Positions 15,736-24,955 of a stretch of 51,484 nucleotides of DNA are shown here, in pieces (the stretch's first letter is position 1; each line of letters starts with the position of its first letter). Both the position numbers and the translations under genes were made by a program. The notes under the pieces are model-generated. The model worked only from the letters and a program-made list of their open reading frames with translations. It searched no databases and was not told the DNA's origin. The stretch is from Verrucomicrobiia bacterium. Lineage in GTDB: Bacteria; Verrucomicrobiota; Verrucomicrobiia; Limisphaerales; DASXHY01. The stretch is from positions 1 through 51,484 of the forward strand of contig DASPIL010000084.1 of assembly GCA_035629175.1 (NCBI GenBank), read 5' to 3'.

Positions 15736-17483
15736 GGGAGTGAATCGGGAACGCGCGGTACCGGACGATCTCCTGCTGGCGTCGAATCCTGCAGGGCGTC
15801 GTGATCCAGCGGATGTTCCTCCTGCTGCCAATGCTCGGAAACCTTCCCGTCCCAGCACGCGAGGTTCACGGGATAGACCTCGGGATCGAAGATCACGTGA
15901 TAGAAGTGCCAGACGACGATCGCGAGACAGGCGAGAATCGCTTCGTAGTAATGGATCGTCAGCGCCACATCGACAAGCCAGCGCGGCAGAAATTGCGTCA
16001 CATCAATTTTGAACCAGATCATCAATCCCGTCACTCCCATGATGATGGTGCCCCAGACGACGGCCCAGTATTCCATTTTCTCAGCGTATCCGAATCGGCC
16101 GATGAGCGGCTTGGAGCGGCTCAAGCCGAACAGATAACGGACCGAACCGAAAACGTCTGAAATGTCACGCATCGTGGGAAACAGATCCCTGACAAGCCTT
16201 CGCCCGTCGCGGGTTGTGGCGAGATAGATGATGTGATAGAGCCCGACAAGCAGCATGATCACACCCGCGACGCGATGAGTCCAGCGGCGCACCGGTTCGC
16301 TGGAACCCATCATGCGTGCCAGCCATGAGTCCGGAAATTTGAGCGCGAATCCGGATAAGGCAAGGACGATGAAGCTGATGGCAAGAAGCGCGTGCTGCCA
16401 GCGTTGCGACAGTGTCATTCGCGTGATCGGGCGGCCGCCGCCCCGCAGGTGGGCAGCGATCTTCCTGTAAAAGAGGAGCCCGTTGTGCACGACCATCCCG
16501 CCGATCACGACGAAGATCATGATCAGGTAGATTTTTCGCACCCACCAGTTCGCCTGGCTTGAAATGTCCGAAGCGCTGGTGTCGGACGCGATATCAACAT
16601 GGATCTTGCTGAGTGCGAATTTCTGATTTGCGCCTGGATGACATTTGCCGCACGTGGCCACCAGGTGATCGGGATGAATCGTTGAGTCAGGATGGGAGGA
16701 CGGAAGGATCTTGTGATACCCGTGGCAGCTCCCGCAGTTCGCTGCCAATGTCGACCCGTATTGCACTGCCAGGCCGTGGTAGCTGTCAAAGAATGTGCGA
16801 ACGCGATCCTTCGGAAGGTTGTATCGGGTGTTCAGGCGTTCGGACGCGTGGCAATTACTGCAGATATCCTGCGAAATGGTAAGCCCTGAAGTTTGCTTCA
16901 ATCCCTGGATGCGATGTTCGTAATGGCAGTCAGTGCAGGTGGGGGCATCGCGTTCACCGGCCGCCGCGGCCTTTCCATGAATGCTTGAAGAGACGTCCGC
17001 AACCTCCTTTTCATGGCAGGCACCGCAGGTTTCGCCCTGCCGCGAGAAATGCAGCGGCGAATGAACCGAAGTATGCGGCAGCACGTTGTGCGCATCATGG
17101 CAATCGGTGCAGCCCGGCGCCTGCAAATCTCCTGACCGCGCGGCAATGCCGTGGACGCTGGCTCCATAACTCTCCGTCTGGAGCGCATGACAAGATGCGC
17201 AATCGACCGGCCTGGCGGACTTGCCGTCGTCGGGATGATCACCGCTGATGTCGCTGTGGCAACTGATGCACGAGTTCGTGGTGTGCGCAGACAGTGCGAG
17301 TTTCGACTGGTCAACGAACAACGAGATTGCCCGCCCCGCGGTGTTCGTCCTGAACAGCGTCTGGTCTGAATGACAGTCAAGACAGTCGCTGTCCTTGAGA
17401 GCCCCCAAAGAACTGGATGAGATTGAGAAGGTTAGCGTTGCGAACCACGCCAACAGCACTGCAAGTCTGAACCGGATAACCAT
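15729..17483 (-). CDS. Nine-haem cytochrome c / cytochrome b fusion
   Basis: A 584-residue protein. A signal peptide or anchor (about 1-27) is followed by nine CxxCH motifs (CLDCH, CISCH, CASCH, CTDCH, CGACH, CTDCH, CSNCH, CGSCH, CGKCH), which should bind nine c-type haems in the periplasm. From about residue 315 there is a membrane domain of at least five helices with histidines in W-Q-H-A-L-L, T-H-R-V-A-G, G-L-Y-H-I-I and T-I-H-Y-Y-E…W-H-F-Y-H-V-I. This is the pattern of the b561/thiosulfate-reductase-type cytochrome b. It most likely takes electrons from quinol through b haems to the c haems. It is a paralogue of the next gene upstream, with two fewer haems. Substrate and partner are unknown. 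Confidence 0.9.
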   Translation of the reverse strand: MVIRFRLAVLLAWFATLTFSISSSSLGALKDSDCLDCHSDQTLFRTNTAGRAISLFVDQSKLALSAHTTNSCISCHSDISGDHPDDGKSARPVDCASCHALQTESYGASVHGIAARSGDLQAPGCTDCHDAHNVLPHTSVHSPLHFSRQGETCGACHEKEVADVSSSIHGKAAAAGERDAPTCTDCHYEHRIQGLKQTSGLTISQDICSNCHASERLNTRYNLPKDRVRTFFDSYHGLAVQYGSTLAANCGSCHGYHKILPSSHPDSTIHPDHLVATCGKCHPGANQKFALSKIHVDIASDTSASDISSQANWWVRKIYLIMIFVVIGGMVVHNGLLFYRKIAAHLRGGGRPITRMTLSQRWQHALLAISFIVLALSGFALKFPDSWLARMMGSSEPVRRWTHRVAGVIMLLVGLYHIIYLATTRDGRRLVRDLFPTMRDISDVFGSVRYLFGLSRSKPLIGRFGYAEKMEYWAVVWGTIIMGVTGLMIWFKIDVTQFLPRWLVDVALTIHYYEAILACLAIVVWHFYHVIFDPEVYPVNLACWDGKVSEHWQQEEHPLDHDALQDSTPAGDRPVPRVPDSLPH

Positions 17484-17608
17484 AGCGTGGAAACCCTGCG
17501 CGAGCGGTGAGTAATCCTCTCGGCTGCCCTTGCCCTATGCTTCCCATAATTTGCAAAAAACCAACCCGCGGATTGAACCGTGCGAAGCAAAATAGTTTGA
17601 GCGGACAG

Positions 17609-17637
17609 CTGTCCCCCGGCCTGAAAGCCGGGGACAG
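17609..17637. repeat. GC-rich hairpin repeat
   Basis: The arms CTGTCCCCCGGC / GCCGGGGACAG flank a CTGAAA loop, with one bulged C. It sits between two co-directional cytochrome genes and could attenuate or process the transcript. Hairpins of the 'GTCCCCCGGC…GCCGGGGAC' type look like an interspersed REP-like family. Confidence 0.6.
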
Positions 17638-17657
17638 CCGCTCCCCACCTTGCGCGA

Positions 17658-19847
17658 CTAGTGCAGCAATCGCGTCGCCATGGCGTAAATGATCAGCAGC
17701 AGCAGGATGACCCCGAGCCCAAAGAAAAAGTATCCGAACGAGCGCGCAATGCTCTTCCAGCTTTCCCACTCGTCCTTTACGCGATGCTGCTCAAGCCGGC
17801 CTTCGCGGACGAGGCGGTCATACCAGCGTTTGCGTTCATGCAGCATTTCCGCCTTCGAAACACGGCCGGAGAAGATCACGGTATCCATCGGGAACTTCTC
17901 AATCCGGAAATGCGTGTTGAAGAAATGGATGGAGAAGATGAAGCCTGACGCGAGCAACGCCTCATCCGAGTGAATGATCAACGCGACGTTGATGGTCCAG
18001 CCCGGCAGGAACTGTGTGAAGAATTCAGGGAACCAAAGGATCATCCCTGAGGAGCCAATGATGAACACACCCCAGAACACTGCGAAGTAATCGAATTTCT
18101 CCCAATACGTCCAGCGGTCGAACTGCGGCTTCTCGCCCTTGCCGAAGAACCATTTGTTGTGCGCGACGAAGTCCTTCCAGTCCTGCCAGGTCGGCATCAT
18201 GGAATCCGGTCCGAAGAGGACCGCAATCAAACGCTTGAACTGGAGTTTGCCAGTGGCAGGATCACACACCTTGTGCCGCCCCTTCCATGATTTCGCGATC
18301 AGCGACGCGACGTGCAGGCCGAAGTACAGGAACGTTACGACAGCGCCAAATCGGTGCAGAGTACGGGCGGTTTCGGCGCCGCCGATGACATTGAACAGCG
18401 ACCTGGCCCAATCCGTGTAATAGAACTTGAGCGGCATGCCGGTGATGACCAGCAGCAGGAAACTCGAGACCACGAGGAAATGAAGGAAGCGCTCGAACGG
18501 CACGAATCGCGTGAACCATTCGTCGCCTGTCTGCGTGCTGGCCTTTGCTTCGCGGAATTTTTTCGAGTCATGCAGATAGAGCCACACCGCGCGAAAGAGC
18601 CAGACAATCGTGTGCAGCCCAAAAAACGCGAAGACGCTGATCAACAGGCCAGTCATCGCAAGGAACACGACATGCAGGACAGGATAATTCTCGCGATCCA
18701 GCGGATTTGCGTGCGGCTTGTAATCGGTGAAGCCCATTGTGGCATCGGGATGACACGCCTGGCAGGTTGCGAGGATGTTCGTCTGTGACAGCCGCGACGC
18801 GGGATTCGAGTGCGGAAGAACGTCGTGGTGGCCATGGCAGTCATAGCACGCCGCCACATCGGGTGCGACGTTTGGCTTGCCCAGCGCCATCGCCTTGCCG
18901 TGATACGTGTCGCGGTAATGCTCCAAGCGATCCTGATGGCATTTGCCGCACCGCTGGTCGCTTACCATCTTGAAGTGCCCGCTCTTCGGAGTCTCCACCT
19001 CATGCGCCGTGTGACAGTCCGTGCAAACCGGCCCGCGCTTATCGCCGCTCATGAGCAACTGGCCATGGACGCTCTTGTTATATACCTCCTCCACGCCGAC
19101 GTGGCACTTGCCGCACGTGCCGGCAACATTCGCATGATGAATTGGCGAATCGCGATCGACGCCGCGCTTGATGTCATGGATGCCGTGGCAATCGCTGCAG
19201 GAAGGCGCGACGATCAACCCCTTTTCGAGCAGCGCAACTCCGTGGATGCTGTCCCTGTAATGCGCGGCAGCTTCCGGGTTCTTCATCCGGTATTCGTCGG
19301 TTAATCCGGCGTTACTGTGACACTTCGCGCAGGTCTGCGGCAGGTTCATCTTGAAGACCGGCGAATCCGTTGCCTTCACCGGTCCAATGTCATGGCTGCC
19401 GTGGCAGTCCCAACAATCGGCGGCGTCCGATGCGCCCAGTTGGTGGCTGAGGCCATGGATGCTAAGGTCATACTGTTTCCCGGCTTCTTCGTGACAGCTT
19501 GCGCAATCAGGCCGCGGCAGCTTGCTTTCGTGAACCAGATCCTTGATGCCAACATGACAGTCGATGCAATCGAGCCCTGCGTGAATGGACTTCGCAAATG
19601 TGTTGGTGGCGAAAACGAGCGAAACTGTTTTCCCGGCCACCACTCGCGTGGTCGTGGGATCCAGATGACAGTCGAGGCAGTCAGCGTTCGAGATCTTCTC
19701 GGCCGCCATTGCTGGGGTACCAGCGGCGAACAAGAGGACGGCGGCGCACGAAACCAGTTTGACGAGCACTTTCGTTGGCTCGGCACGAAGCCGCGCCGCG
19801 ATGTTAAACGATGCTATAACAAGAGGAGGGAGATAGCAGGCTAGCAT
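17658..19847 (-). CDS. Eleven-haem cytochrome c / cytochrome b fusion
   Basis: A 729-residue protein with eleven CxxCH sites (CLDCH, CIDCH, CASCH, CWDCH, CAKCH, CSDCH, CGKCH, CTDCH, CGKCH, CYDCH, CQACH) between about residues 55 and 375. They are spaced with distal His residues (S-I-H-G, Y-H-G-K) as in NrfB/cytochrome c7-like arrays. A cytochrome b-type membrane domain (helices around 390-420, 455-475, 500-520, 600-620 and 635-655) and a C-terminal membrane anchor follow. The signal sequence ends near P-A-M-A-A; the assigned ATG gives a long leader, and a GTG at 19769 (V-L-V-K-L-V-S-C-A-A-V-L-L-F) is an alternative start. It is 21 bases downstream of the NapC-like gene, so co-transcribed. It likely moves electrons between quinone and periplasmic acceptors. 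Confidence 0.9.
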   Translation of the reverse strand: MLACYLPPLVIASFNIAARLRAEPTKVLVKLVSCAAVLLFAAGTPAMAAEKISNADCLDCHLDPTTTRVVAGKTVSLVFATNTFAKSIHAGLDCIDCHVGIKDLVHESKLPRPDCASCHEEAGKQYDLSIHGLSHQLGASDAADCWDCHGSHDIGPVKATDSPVFKMNLPQTCAKCHSNAGLTDEYRMKNPEAAAHYRDSIHGVALLEKGLIVAPSCSDCHGIHDIKRGVDRDSPIHHANVAGTCGKCHVGVEEVYNKSVHGQLLMSGDKRGPVCTDCHTAHEVETPKSGHFKMVSDQRCGKCHQDRLEHYRDTYHGKAMALGKPNVAPDVAACYDCHGHHDVLPHSNPASRLSQTNILATCQACHPDATMGFTDYKPHANPLDRENYPVLHVVFLAMTGLLISVFAFFGLHTIVWLFRAVWLYLHDSKKFREAKASTQTGDEWFTRFVPFERFLHFLVVSSFLLLVITGMPLKFYYTDWARSLFNVIGGAETARTLHRFGAVVTFLYFGLHVASLIAKSWKGRHKVCDPATGKLQFKRLIAVLFGPDSMMPTWQDWKDFVAHNKWFFGKGEKPQFDRWTYWEKFDYFAVFWGVFIIGSSGMILWFPEFFTQFLPGWTINVALIIHSDEALLASGFIFSIHFFNTHFRIEKFPMDTVIFSGRVSKAEMLHERKRWYDRLVREGRLEQHRVKDEWESWKSIARSFGYFFFGLGVILLLLIIYAMATRLLH

Positions 19848-19868
19848 TGGAGTGGGAAGGACATGGAA

Positions 19869-21338
19869 CTATGGTCCGCCTGTGTGACAGTCGTTGCACG
19901 AGCCGTCGACCTCGTCGCCAGGATGTTTAAACGGCTGCCCGTTTGGTGAAATCAGATTCAATTCATCGCCCGCTCCCTGCGCGAGGATCGTATGGCAGGA
20001 GACGCAATCGCTGGCTGGAATCTTTCTCTTTCCATCGGCTGAGGCATGCTTGCCGTCATGGCAGCGAAAGCAGCCCGGCCAGTCCTTGTGCCCGATGTTT
20101 TCCGGGTAGGCGCGCCAATCCACCTTCATGTCAGGGAAGAAGTTCTGGGTGTAGATCGTCTGGACTTCCTTAACGAGGCGGTCCGCCGTTGCGCGGTCTG
20201 AATAACTGGCACGCAGAGACGCGGCAATCGCTTCGAGCGCCTGGTTTTCGCTCGTGTATTTTGCCGCCAAAACCTTCACGGCATTCGACTTCACCCAGGG
20301 AACCGCGGGATCAATCTTGCCAATGCTCATCGCCAGATCGACTGCATCGTTCGGGGACCGATAACGATGCGAAGGACGGTTGTGGCAGTCCATGCAATCC
20401 ATCTGTCGGATTTCCATGGCGCTCACGTCGTTCGTAAAGCGCGGAAGCCGGTACTCCGTCACGTTACCCTGCGGATCTGTGACCTTGACCCAGGGAATGG
20501 TTTGCCTGCGATCATCACTCGCGACGTATTCGATCTTATTGTCCTGGCTTACGTGCCAGTGAATGCCGCCGGGCGTTCCGTGGGCGGGATCTGCCCCTCC
20601 GACCTTCAGGGAAAGCCGCACCGCGTAGGCCGTATTGGTTTCATCCGCCAGGTAATGCTGGTAAACGCGATCGAGATTGCCGCTGAATTTGTTCGGCCAG
20701 TGACATTGCTCACAGGTCTCGCGGGCCGGCCTCAGATTCCGAATAGGCGTCTTGATGGGCCGATCGTAGTCGCCCGTCATCACGCCCATCAGCTGGTGCA
20801 TCCCGTTCATTTTAGCTTGAACGAATGCATGCGCTCCATGGCCGACGTGGCATTCCACGCACGACACGCGGGCGTGCGGTGAATTCTGATAGGCAGTGAA
20901 TTCCGGCTTCATCGGCACATGGCATGCCTGGCCGCAGAATTGGTTGGATTCACTGATGTTATAAGTCTGGTAACTTCCAATTGCGGTGCAGAGAAGAAAT
21001 ACGACGCTGCAGGCAAAGAAAATCCGCAACTTGCGGCGATCAGCCGGCCGCGAAAGATCGACTGCGAGCAGGCTCGGCGGGTCGCCTGCATTGGCGGCGC
21101 GCGAGCGCCGGCGCTGCCACCAAACTCCTGCGGCCATCATTCCCAGCCCGAGAAAGAGAAACCCGGGAGCGATCACATAAGCAAGGATTCCAAGATACGG
21201 GTTTCCATTCTGATCCACGAGATCGAGAGCAAACAACAGGAGAAAGGCAAAGAAGCTTCCGAGCGCCACGACGGCGCCGGCATAGCTCAGCCAGTTTTTG
21301 AAATATCGGGTTTGGGTTGGGTGAGTTGGGTTGTTCAT
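19869..21338 (-). CDS. NapC/NirT-like seven-haem membrane cytochrome
   Basis: The start is set at the ATG at 21338 (M-N-N-P-T-H-P), giving 489 residues. There are three hydrophobic segments at about 15-40, 50-74 and 103-122. The first haem site is C-G-Q-A-C-H, a Cx3CH variant, followed by six standard sites (CVECH, CEQCH, CMDCH, CFRCH, CVSCH, CNDCH). The region just after the last helix (N-Q-F-C-G-Q-A-C-H-V-P-M-K-P-E) is typical of NapC/NirT/NrfH quinol dehydrogenases. The C-terminal three haems form an extra domain. It probably oxidises membrane quinol and hands electrons to the multihaem proteins encoded downstream. The Cx3CH site needs confirmation that haem is attached. Confidence 0.87.
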   Translation of the reverse strand: MNNPTHPTQTRYFKNWLSYAGAVVALGSFFAFLLLFALDLVDQNGNPYLGILAYVIAPGFLFLGLGMMAAGVWWQRRRSRAANAGDPPSLLAVDLSRPADRRKLRIFFACSVVFLLCTAIGSYQTYNISESNQFCGQACHVPMKPEFTAYQNSPHARVSCVECHVGHGAHAFVQAKMNGMHQLMGVMTGDYDRPIKTPIRNLRPARETCEQCHWPNKFSGNLDRVYQHYLADETNTAYAVRLSLKVGGADPAHGTPGGIHWHVSQDNKIEYVASDDRRQTIPWVKVTDPQGNVTEYRLPRFTNDVSAMEIRQMDCMDCHNRPSHRYRSPNDAVDLAMSIGKIDPAVPWVKSNAVKVLAAKYTSENQALEAIAASLRASYSDRATADRLVKEVQTIYTQNFFPDMKVDWRAYPENIGHKDWPGCFRCHDGKHASADGKRKIPASDCVSCHTILAQGAGDELNLISPNGQPFKHPGDEVDGSCNDCHTGGP

Positions 21339-21396
21339 TTCTGGGTGCGGGACGCTGAGGACGTCCCGCATTGAGTGGGTGCCGGAAATCCGGCTT

Positions 21397-21723
21397 CTAC
21401 TTCTTGAGCGTCCGCATATAGGCGATCATTGCCTTCGCATCCGCTTCCGTCACTTCCGATGGCTTCATCAGGACCTTGCCGTCCTTGTCTTTAAGCCCAT
21501 CCCTGATGGCTTTTACGCCTGCTTCGTCAGTGAATTCACCCTGAGCTTTGGCCGTGGAATAATCCTTGGCGCCCAGCTTCTGGCCCATTTTGGTGTCGCC
21601 TTTGCCCTCTTTGCCATGGCACTTGGCGCACTGTTCGTCATACATGGCCTTCCCATCCGCCCCGCTGGCAGTCCAGGCGGTGAGCGACGCCATGGCGATC
21701 GCTAGCACGAGTATTTTCTTCAT
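21397..21723 (-). CDS. Small monohaem cytochrome c
   Basis: A 108-residue protein from the ATG at 21723 (M-K-K-I-L-V-L-A-I-A-M-A-S-L-T-A-W-T-A-S-G-A), a signal peptide. One haem site C-A-K-C-H lies at about residue 32, with the axial Met in V-L-M-K-P-S and the class I C-terminal helix A-M-I-A-Y-M-R-T-L-K-K. It is a soluble periplasmic electron carrier and lies 58 bases ahead of the NapC-like gene. It is a close paralogue of the cytochrome at 22006-22332. Confidence 0.93.
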   Translation of the reverse strand: MKKILVLAIAMASLTAWTASGADGKAMYDEQCAKCHGKEGKGDTKMGQKLGAKDYSTAKAQGEFTDEAGVKAIRDGLKDKDGKVLMKPSEVTEADAKAMIAYMRTLKK

Positions 21724-22005
21724 AGGTTGAATACGATCCCAGCGCTGTCCCGGATCGCTCTCCGCTTCCCCAGCTTCGAGTCCAGGAGGCCCGCCAGTTT
21801 CGTGCAAAGATTGTTATTGGCGGATCGCGAGGGCAGCATTGCCGTTCTTGTCAAACGCTGGACATCTATTGGGAAAGCCGTGCGACGCACAGGTTTTCCA
21901 GCGTCCAGAATGAACCGGCAGGAGCCGAGCCCGATGGCGGCGGATCACCGACACCGGGGCTTCTGCAGGCATCAAAACGCCGGTGAAACCTTTCTCCAAA
22001 GGCGT

Positions 22006-22332
22006 TCACTTCTTTAACGTGCGCAGATACGCCACGACACCCTTGACCTCGTCGTCGCTAAGTCCCTCACTCGGCTTCATGACAACCTTCCCGTCCTTGT
22101 CAGCGAAACCTTCTTTGACAGCCTTGACGGCGGCCGCATCTGTAAGGGCGTCCTGAACACTGGCGGATGAGTAATCCTTCACCCCGAGTTTCTGCCCCAT
22201 TTTGGTTTCACCCTTTCCTTCCGCGCCGTGACACTTGGCGCAGCTCTTGGTCCATACTTCCTTGCCATCAGCAGCTGAACTGTTCAGCAGGGAGACGCAG
22301 AGGAGACCGGCTATCAGGATCATTTTTTTCAT
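22006..22332 (-). CDS. Small monohaem cytochrome c, paralogue
   Basis: A 108-residue protein from the ATG at 22332 (M-K-K-M-I-L-I-A-G-L-L-C-V-S-L-L-N-S-S-A). It has the haem site C-A-K-C-H and the same G-E-T-K-M-G-Q-K-L-G segment as its neighbour, M-K-P-S as probable axial Met, and Y-L-R-T-L-K-K at the end. The two genes are a tandem duplication, but this one is separated from the next by about 280 bases, so it may have its own transcript. Having two nearly equal carriers suggests different potentials or conditions of expression. Confidence 0.93.
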   Translation of the reverse strand: MKKMILIAGLLCVSLLNSSAADGKEVWTKSCAKCHGAEGKGETKMGQKLGVKDYSSASVQDALTDAAAVKAVKEGFADKDGKVVMKPSEGLSDDEVKGVVAYLRTLKK

Positions 22333-22698
22333 AACATTTTTCTTTAGGAATAGTGAATGGCGTTTACGAGGTGAGCATCGGCAAACGGTCTTATGGGCAC
22401 TACGCGACCATTGGCTAACAGTCACCGCATTTTGACTTGCCGTTCCAAAATCCGCTTGAAGCGCTGCGCGGCCGGACTTCTGAACGTCGACGAATTCGAA
22501 CTCAACCGCATTTGCAGGATCGGAGCTGAGCGTTCAGAGATCGAGAGAAGCGGCGCACCATTCAACGAAGTATCCGCATAACATCGGCAACAACGGCACG
22601 CATGTGGACGCGCTGCTCGAGCTGCACGCAAAAAACGCGCATCAATTGGCAAGGCTCGTGTAGTAAGTGCGTGACTGCAGGCCTACGGTGATTTCAAC
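22333..22698. other. Intergenic stretch, possible gene fragment
   Basis: No complete gene is visible. A short plus-strand frame ending at the TAG near 22663 reads N-N-G-T-H-V-D-A-L-L-E-L-H-A-K-N-A-H and may be the tail of a lost gene; I would not annotate it further. The GC-rich stretch around 22460-22520 shows no defined signal. Confidence 0.35.
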
Positions 22699-23625
22699 GT
22701 GGAACAAATCAACCGACAGTCCGGTGCGGAGCTGGGTTACCCGAGAAAAGCAAAGCGATCTCAAGCCGTTCGCGCTGCTCGCACTCACGAGACGACTTTC
22801 GGCTGTCCGCGCGACTTCCTTGACAACCGTTTTGTATACACCGTCGTTTCGTCCCGTGCCCGCGGCCTGACTGTCGGGGTCAACTTGAATCCGGACAAGC
22901 AGTGCAACTTCGGCTGCGTCTACTGTGAAGTTCACCGGAACGAACCCGCTCGCGAGCGGTCGTTGAGACCCGACGTGATGGCCCACGAACTTCGCCGCAC
23001 GTTAGCCTTCGTCCTCGCCGGGCGCCTGCGGGAACGGCCGTGGTATCGAACGTTGCCGGATGAACTTCTGCAGCTGCGCCACGTTGCGCTGAGTGGCGAT
23101 GGGGAACCGACGTTCGCGTTGAACTTTGTGGAAGCCGTTCAAGCGGTCGTGCACGTCCGCGCGCTTGGCGGATTTCCATTCTTTAAAATGGTGCTGATTA
23201 CCAACGGCACCGGCCTTCACGATCCCTATGTGCGGCGAGGGCTGAAGGTTTTCACGCGCTCAGACGAGATTTGGATCAAACTCGACGGAGGCACGCAGGC
23301 ATACCTGAACAAGGTGGACAGGCTAAGTGTGCCGCTCGAGCGGATACTGACAAACATCGCTTTGATCGGGCGGGAAAGGCCTGTTGTGATTCAAAGCCTC
23401 TTCCCTGCCATCAATGGTGAGGAACCGCCGCTCGAAGAAATTGAACAATATGCGCAGCGATTGAAGGAGTTGCGGACCAACGGTGCCCAGATATCTCTCG
23501 TCCAGATTTATTCCGCAACGCGTCCAACGCCGAACTCAGCATGCGGACATCTTCCGTTGCGGACTTTGTCGCGCATTGCGCAGACGGTCCGACAGGCTTC
23601 CGGCCTGAGGGCAGAAGTCTTTTAA
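22699..23625 (+). CDS. Radical SAM protein (COG0731-like)
   Basis: A 308-residue protein with the cluster motif C-N-F-G-C-V-Y-C at 69-76, S-G-D-G-E-P-T (the GGE-like SAM motif) near 134-140, L-I-T-N-G-T-G near 164-170, and W-I-K-L-D-G near 190-195. The family relates to Elp3/TYW1-type enzymes but lacks a partner domain; no substrate is known. The start at the GTG 22699 is weak. Family members usually begin about 30 residues before the R-F-V-Y-T-V-V-S segment, so the true start is uncertain. It stands alone, convergent with the receiver genes, with a shared terminator. Confidence 0.85.
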   Translation: MEQINRQSGAELGYPRKAKRSQAVRAARTHETTFGCPRDFLDNRFVYTVVSSRARGLTVGVNLNPDKQCNFGCVYCEVHRNEPARERSLRPDVMAHELRRTLAFVLAGRLRERPWYRTLPDELLQLRHVALSGDGEPTFALNFVEAVQAVVHVRALGGFPFFKMVLITNGTGLHDPYVRRGLKVFTRSDEIWIKLDGGTQAYLNKVDRLSVPLERILTNIALIGRERPVVIQSLFPAINGEEPPLEEIEQYAQRLKELRTNGAQISLVQIYSATRPTPNSACGHLPLRTLSRIAQTVRQASGLRAEVF

Positions 23626-23661
23626 ATTAACACGCCGGCCCATCCGGGCTCCTCCTCGAAA

Positions 23662-23689
23662 CCGGCCTGCGAGACCAAGCGCAGGCCGG
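23662..23689. terminator. Bidirectional hairpin terminator
   Basis: A perfect 10-bp stem CCGGCCTGCG / CGCAGGCCGG with an 8-base loop lies between convergent genes ending at 23625 and 23716. There is no long T run, so it could also act only as an RNA end protector. Confidence 0.6.
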
Positions 23690-23715
23690 ATCTTCTCCAA
23701 CCCTGCGTCACGTTT

Positions 23716-24213
23716 CTAAATGAGCTTTGGCTGGCTGGCGGCTGGGAAACACCCGACCAGTTGGACGAGGCACTCAAAGCTGGCAGGCTTCACGAAGAAC
23801 GAGTTCGCGCCCGCAGCCATCGCGCGGGATTTGTCATCGCGGGAAAGGGATGACGTGAATACCAGGATGGGAAGTCGCTGAAATTCCGCGCGGGCGCGCA
23901 CCCATTGCAGAAGATCGAAACCGTTCAAGCTGGGCAGCCGCAGGTCCAGGATGACGATATTCGGCAGCGGATGGGCGGCGCGGTCCGCAAAGGCGCCTCC
24001 GCCGGCCAAATACTGCATTGCTTCCTCGGCGTCTGACACGCGTTGGACCGACACCGCAATGCACGCGCGTTCGCACGCCTTGCGCAGCAGCAATGCATCG
24101 TTGTCGTCGTCTTCAACGTGCAGGACAACCAGTGGTTTTGAATCGTGCCGGGCCACAACAATCGGATTCCGCAGGGCTCGCGCGCACTTCTGACGCACAG
24201 CGGTGCCCGACAC
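23716..24213 (-). CDS. Single-domain response regulator (receiver only)
   Basis: A 165-residue protein made of one receiver domain after about 25 extra residues. It has the acidic pocket E34-D35-D36, phospho-acceptor D90 (V-I-L-D-L-R-L-P), switch T120 (V-F-T-S-S) and K142 (F-V-K-P). With no output domain, it should act through protein contact, like Rcp1- or CheY-type regulators. It is 50 bases after the next receiver gene on the same strand. The first residues may not be coding; a start nearer V-V-L-H-V-E-D is possible. Confidence 0.88.
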   Translation of the reverse strand: MSGTAVRQKCARALRNPIVVARHDSKPLVVLHVEDDDNDALLLRKACERACIAVSVQRVSDAEEAMQYLAGGGAFADRAAHPLPNIVILDLRLPSLNGFDLLQWVRARAEFQRLPILVFTSSLSRDDKSRAMAAGANSFFVKPASFECLVQLVGCFPAASQPKLI

Positions 24214-24263
24214 AGTATCACTACAAGGAGGGGTGTTCCTTCAAGCAGGTATTCACCCGATGA

Positions 24264-24692
24264 TCAATTGGCCCGCGGCCCGCTGACGAATTGCGCAAAG
24301 GATTCCGCCAGGCGAACCAGCGCTTCAAAGCCGAACGGCTTCACATAAAAACCCGAGGCACCATGTTCGAGGGCGATTTCGCGATCGCCCGGCTCCCGCG
24401 AGACGGTGAATACCAGCACCGGGATCTCTTTGAATCGCGGATGCCGTCGCGCCCATTGCAGGAATTCTATGCCATTCATCCCCGGCATTCGAAGGTCGAG
24501 AACGATAAGGTCGGGAAGCGGATGCTGCGTGCGGTCGGCGAAAGCGCCTTCCCCCAGCAAATACGAAATGGCATCGGCGCCGCTGGACGCTTCATGAAAC
24601 TCAGCGGGCAGGCCTGCAGCCTGGCAGGCCCGCGCCAGCAACACAGCTTCCTCGTAACTGTCCTCCACCTGGAGAATAATCAAGCGACGCAT
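24264..24692 (-). CDS. Single-domain response regulator (receiver only)
   Basis: A 142-residue receiver domain: E10-D11, phospho-acceptor D66 (I-V-L-D-L-R-M-P-G-M-N-G), T96 (V-F-T-V-S) and K118 (Y-V-K-P). It has the long loop G-E-G-A-F-A-D-R-T-Q-H-P-L-P shared with the neighbouring receivers, the Rcp1-like subfamily usually controlled by phytochrome or hybrid kinases. Its kinase is not in the window. Confidence 0.92.
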   Translation of the reverse strand: MRRLIILQVEDSYEEAVLLARACQAAGLPAEFHEASSGADAISYLLGEGAFADRTQHPLPDLIVLDLRMPGMNGIEFLQWARRHPRFKEIPVLVFTVSREPGDREIALEHGASGFYVKPFGFEALVRLAESFAQFVSGPRAN

Positions 24693-24955
24693 AAAGTTCT
24701 CACCGGGTCGTTGCTCCTTACGTAATCACACGATGCAGGCGCTTGCAATCGGGTGGCATCAGAAGAGGGACAAAGCACGCGATCATCCGCGCACGGCGCC
24801 AATCCACATCGATCCGGGTAAAAGCCCGAGGAAGGTTGTTACCCGAGAGGACGAACACCGCCCTGCAGGCGATTGTGTCACTGCTCTTGTAAACGCTCGC
24901 GAGTCAACCAGCGGAAGCCATCATCAATGTGAGAAACACAACCAATGAGCGCGTA
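24693..24955. other. Divergent promoter region
   Basis: About 260 bases between divergently transcribed receiver genes. It contains no gene; promoters for both sides should lie here, but I could not single out reliable -35/-10 pairs. Confidence 0.4.

Noticed and set aside
22333-22698. Small gene ending at about 22663
   Set aside because: Only a short open tail with no start and no family; recorded as possible remnant only.
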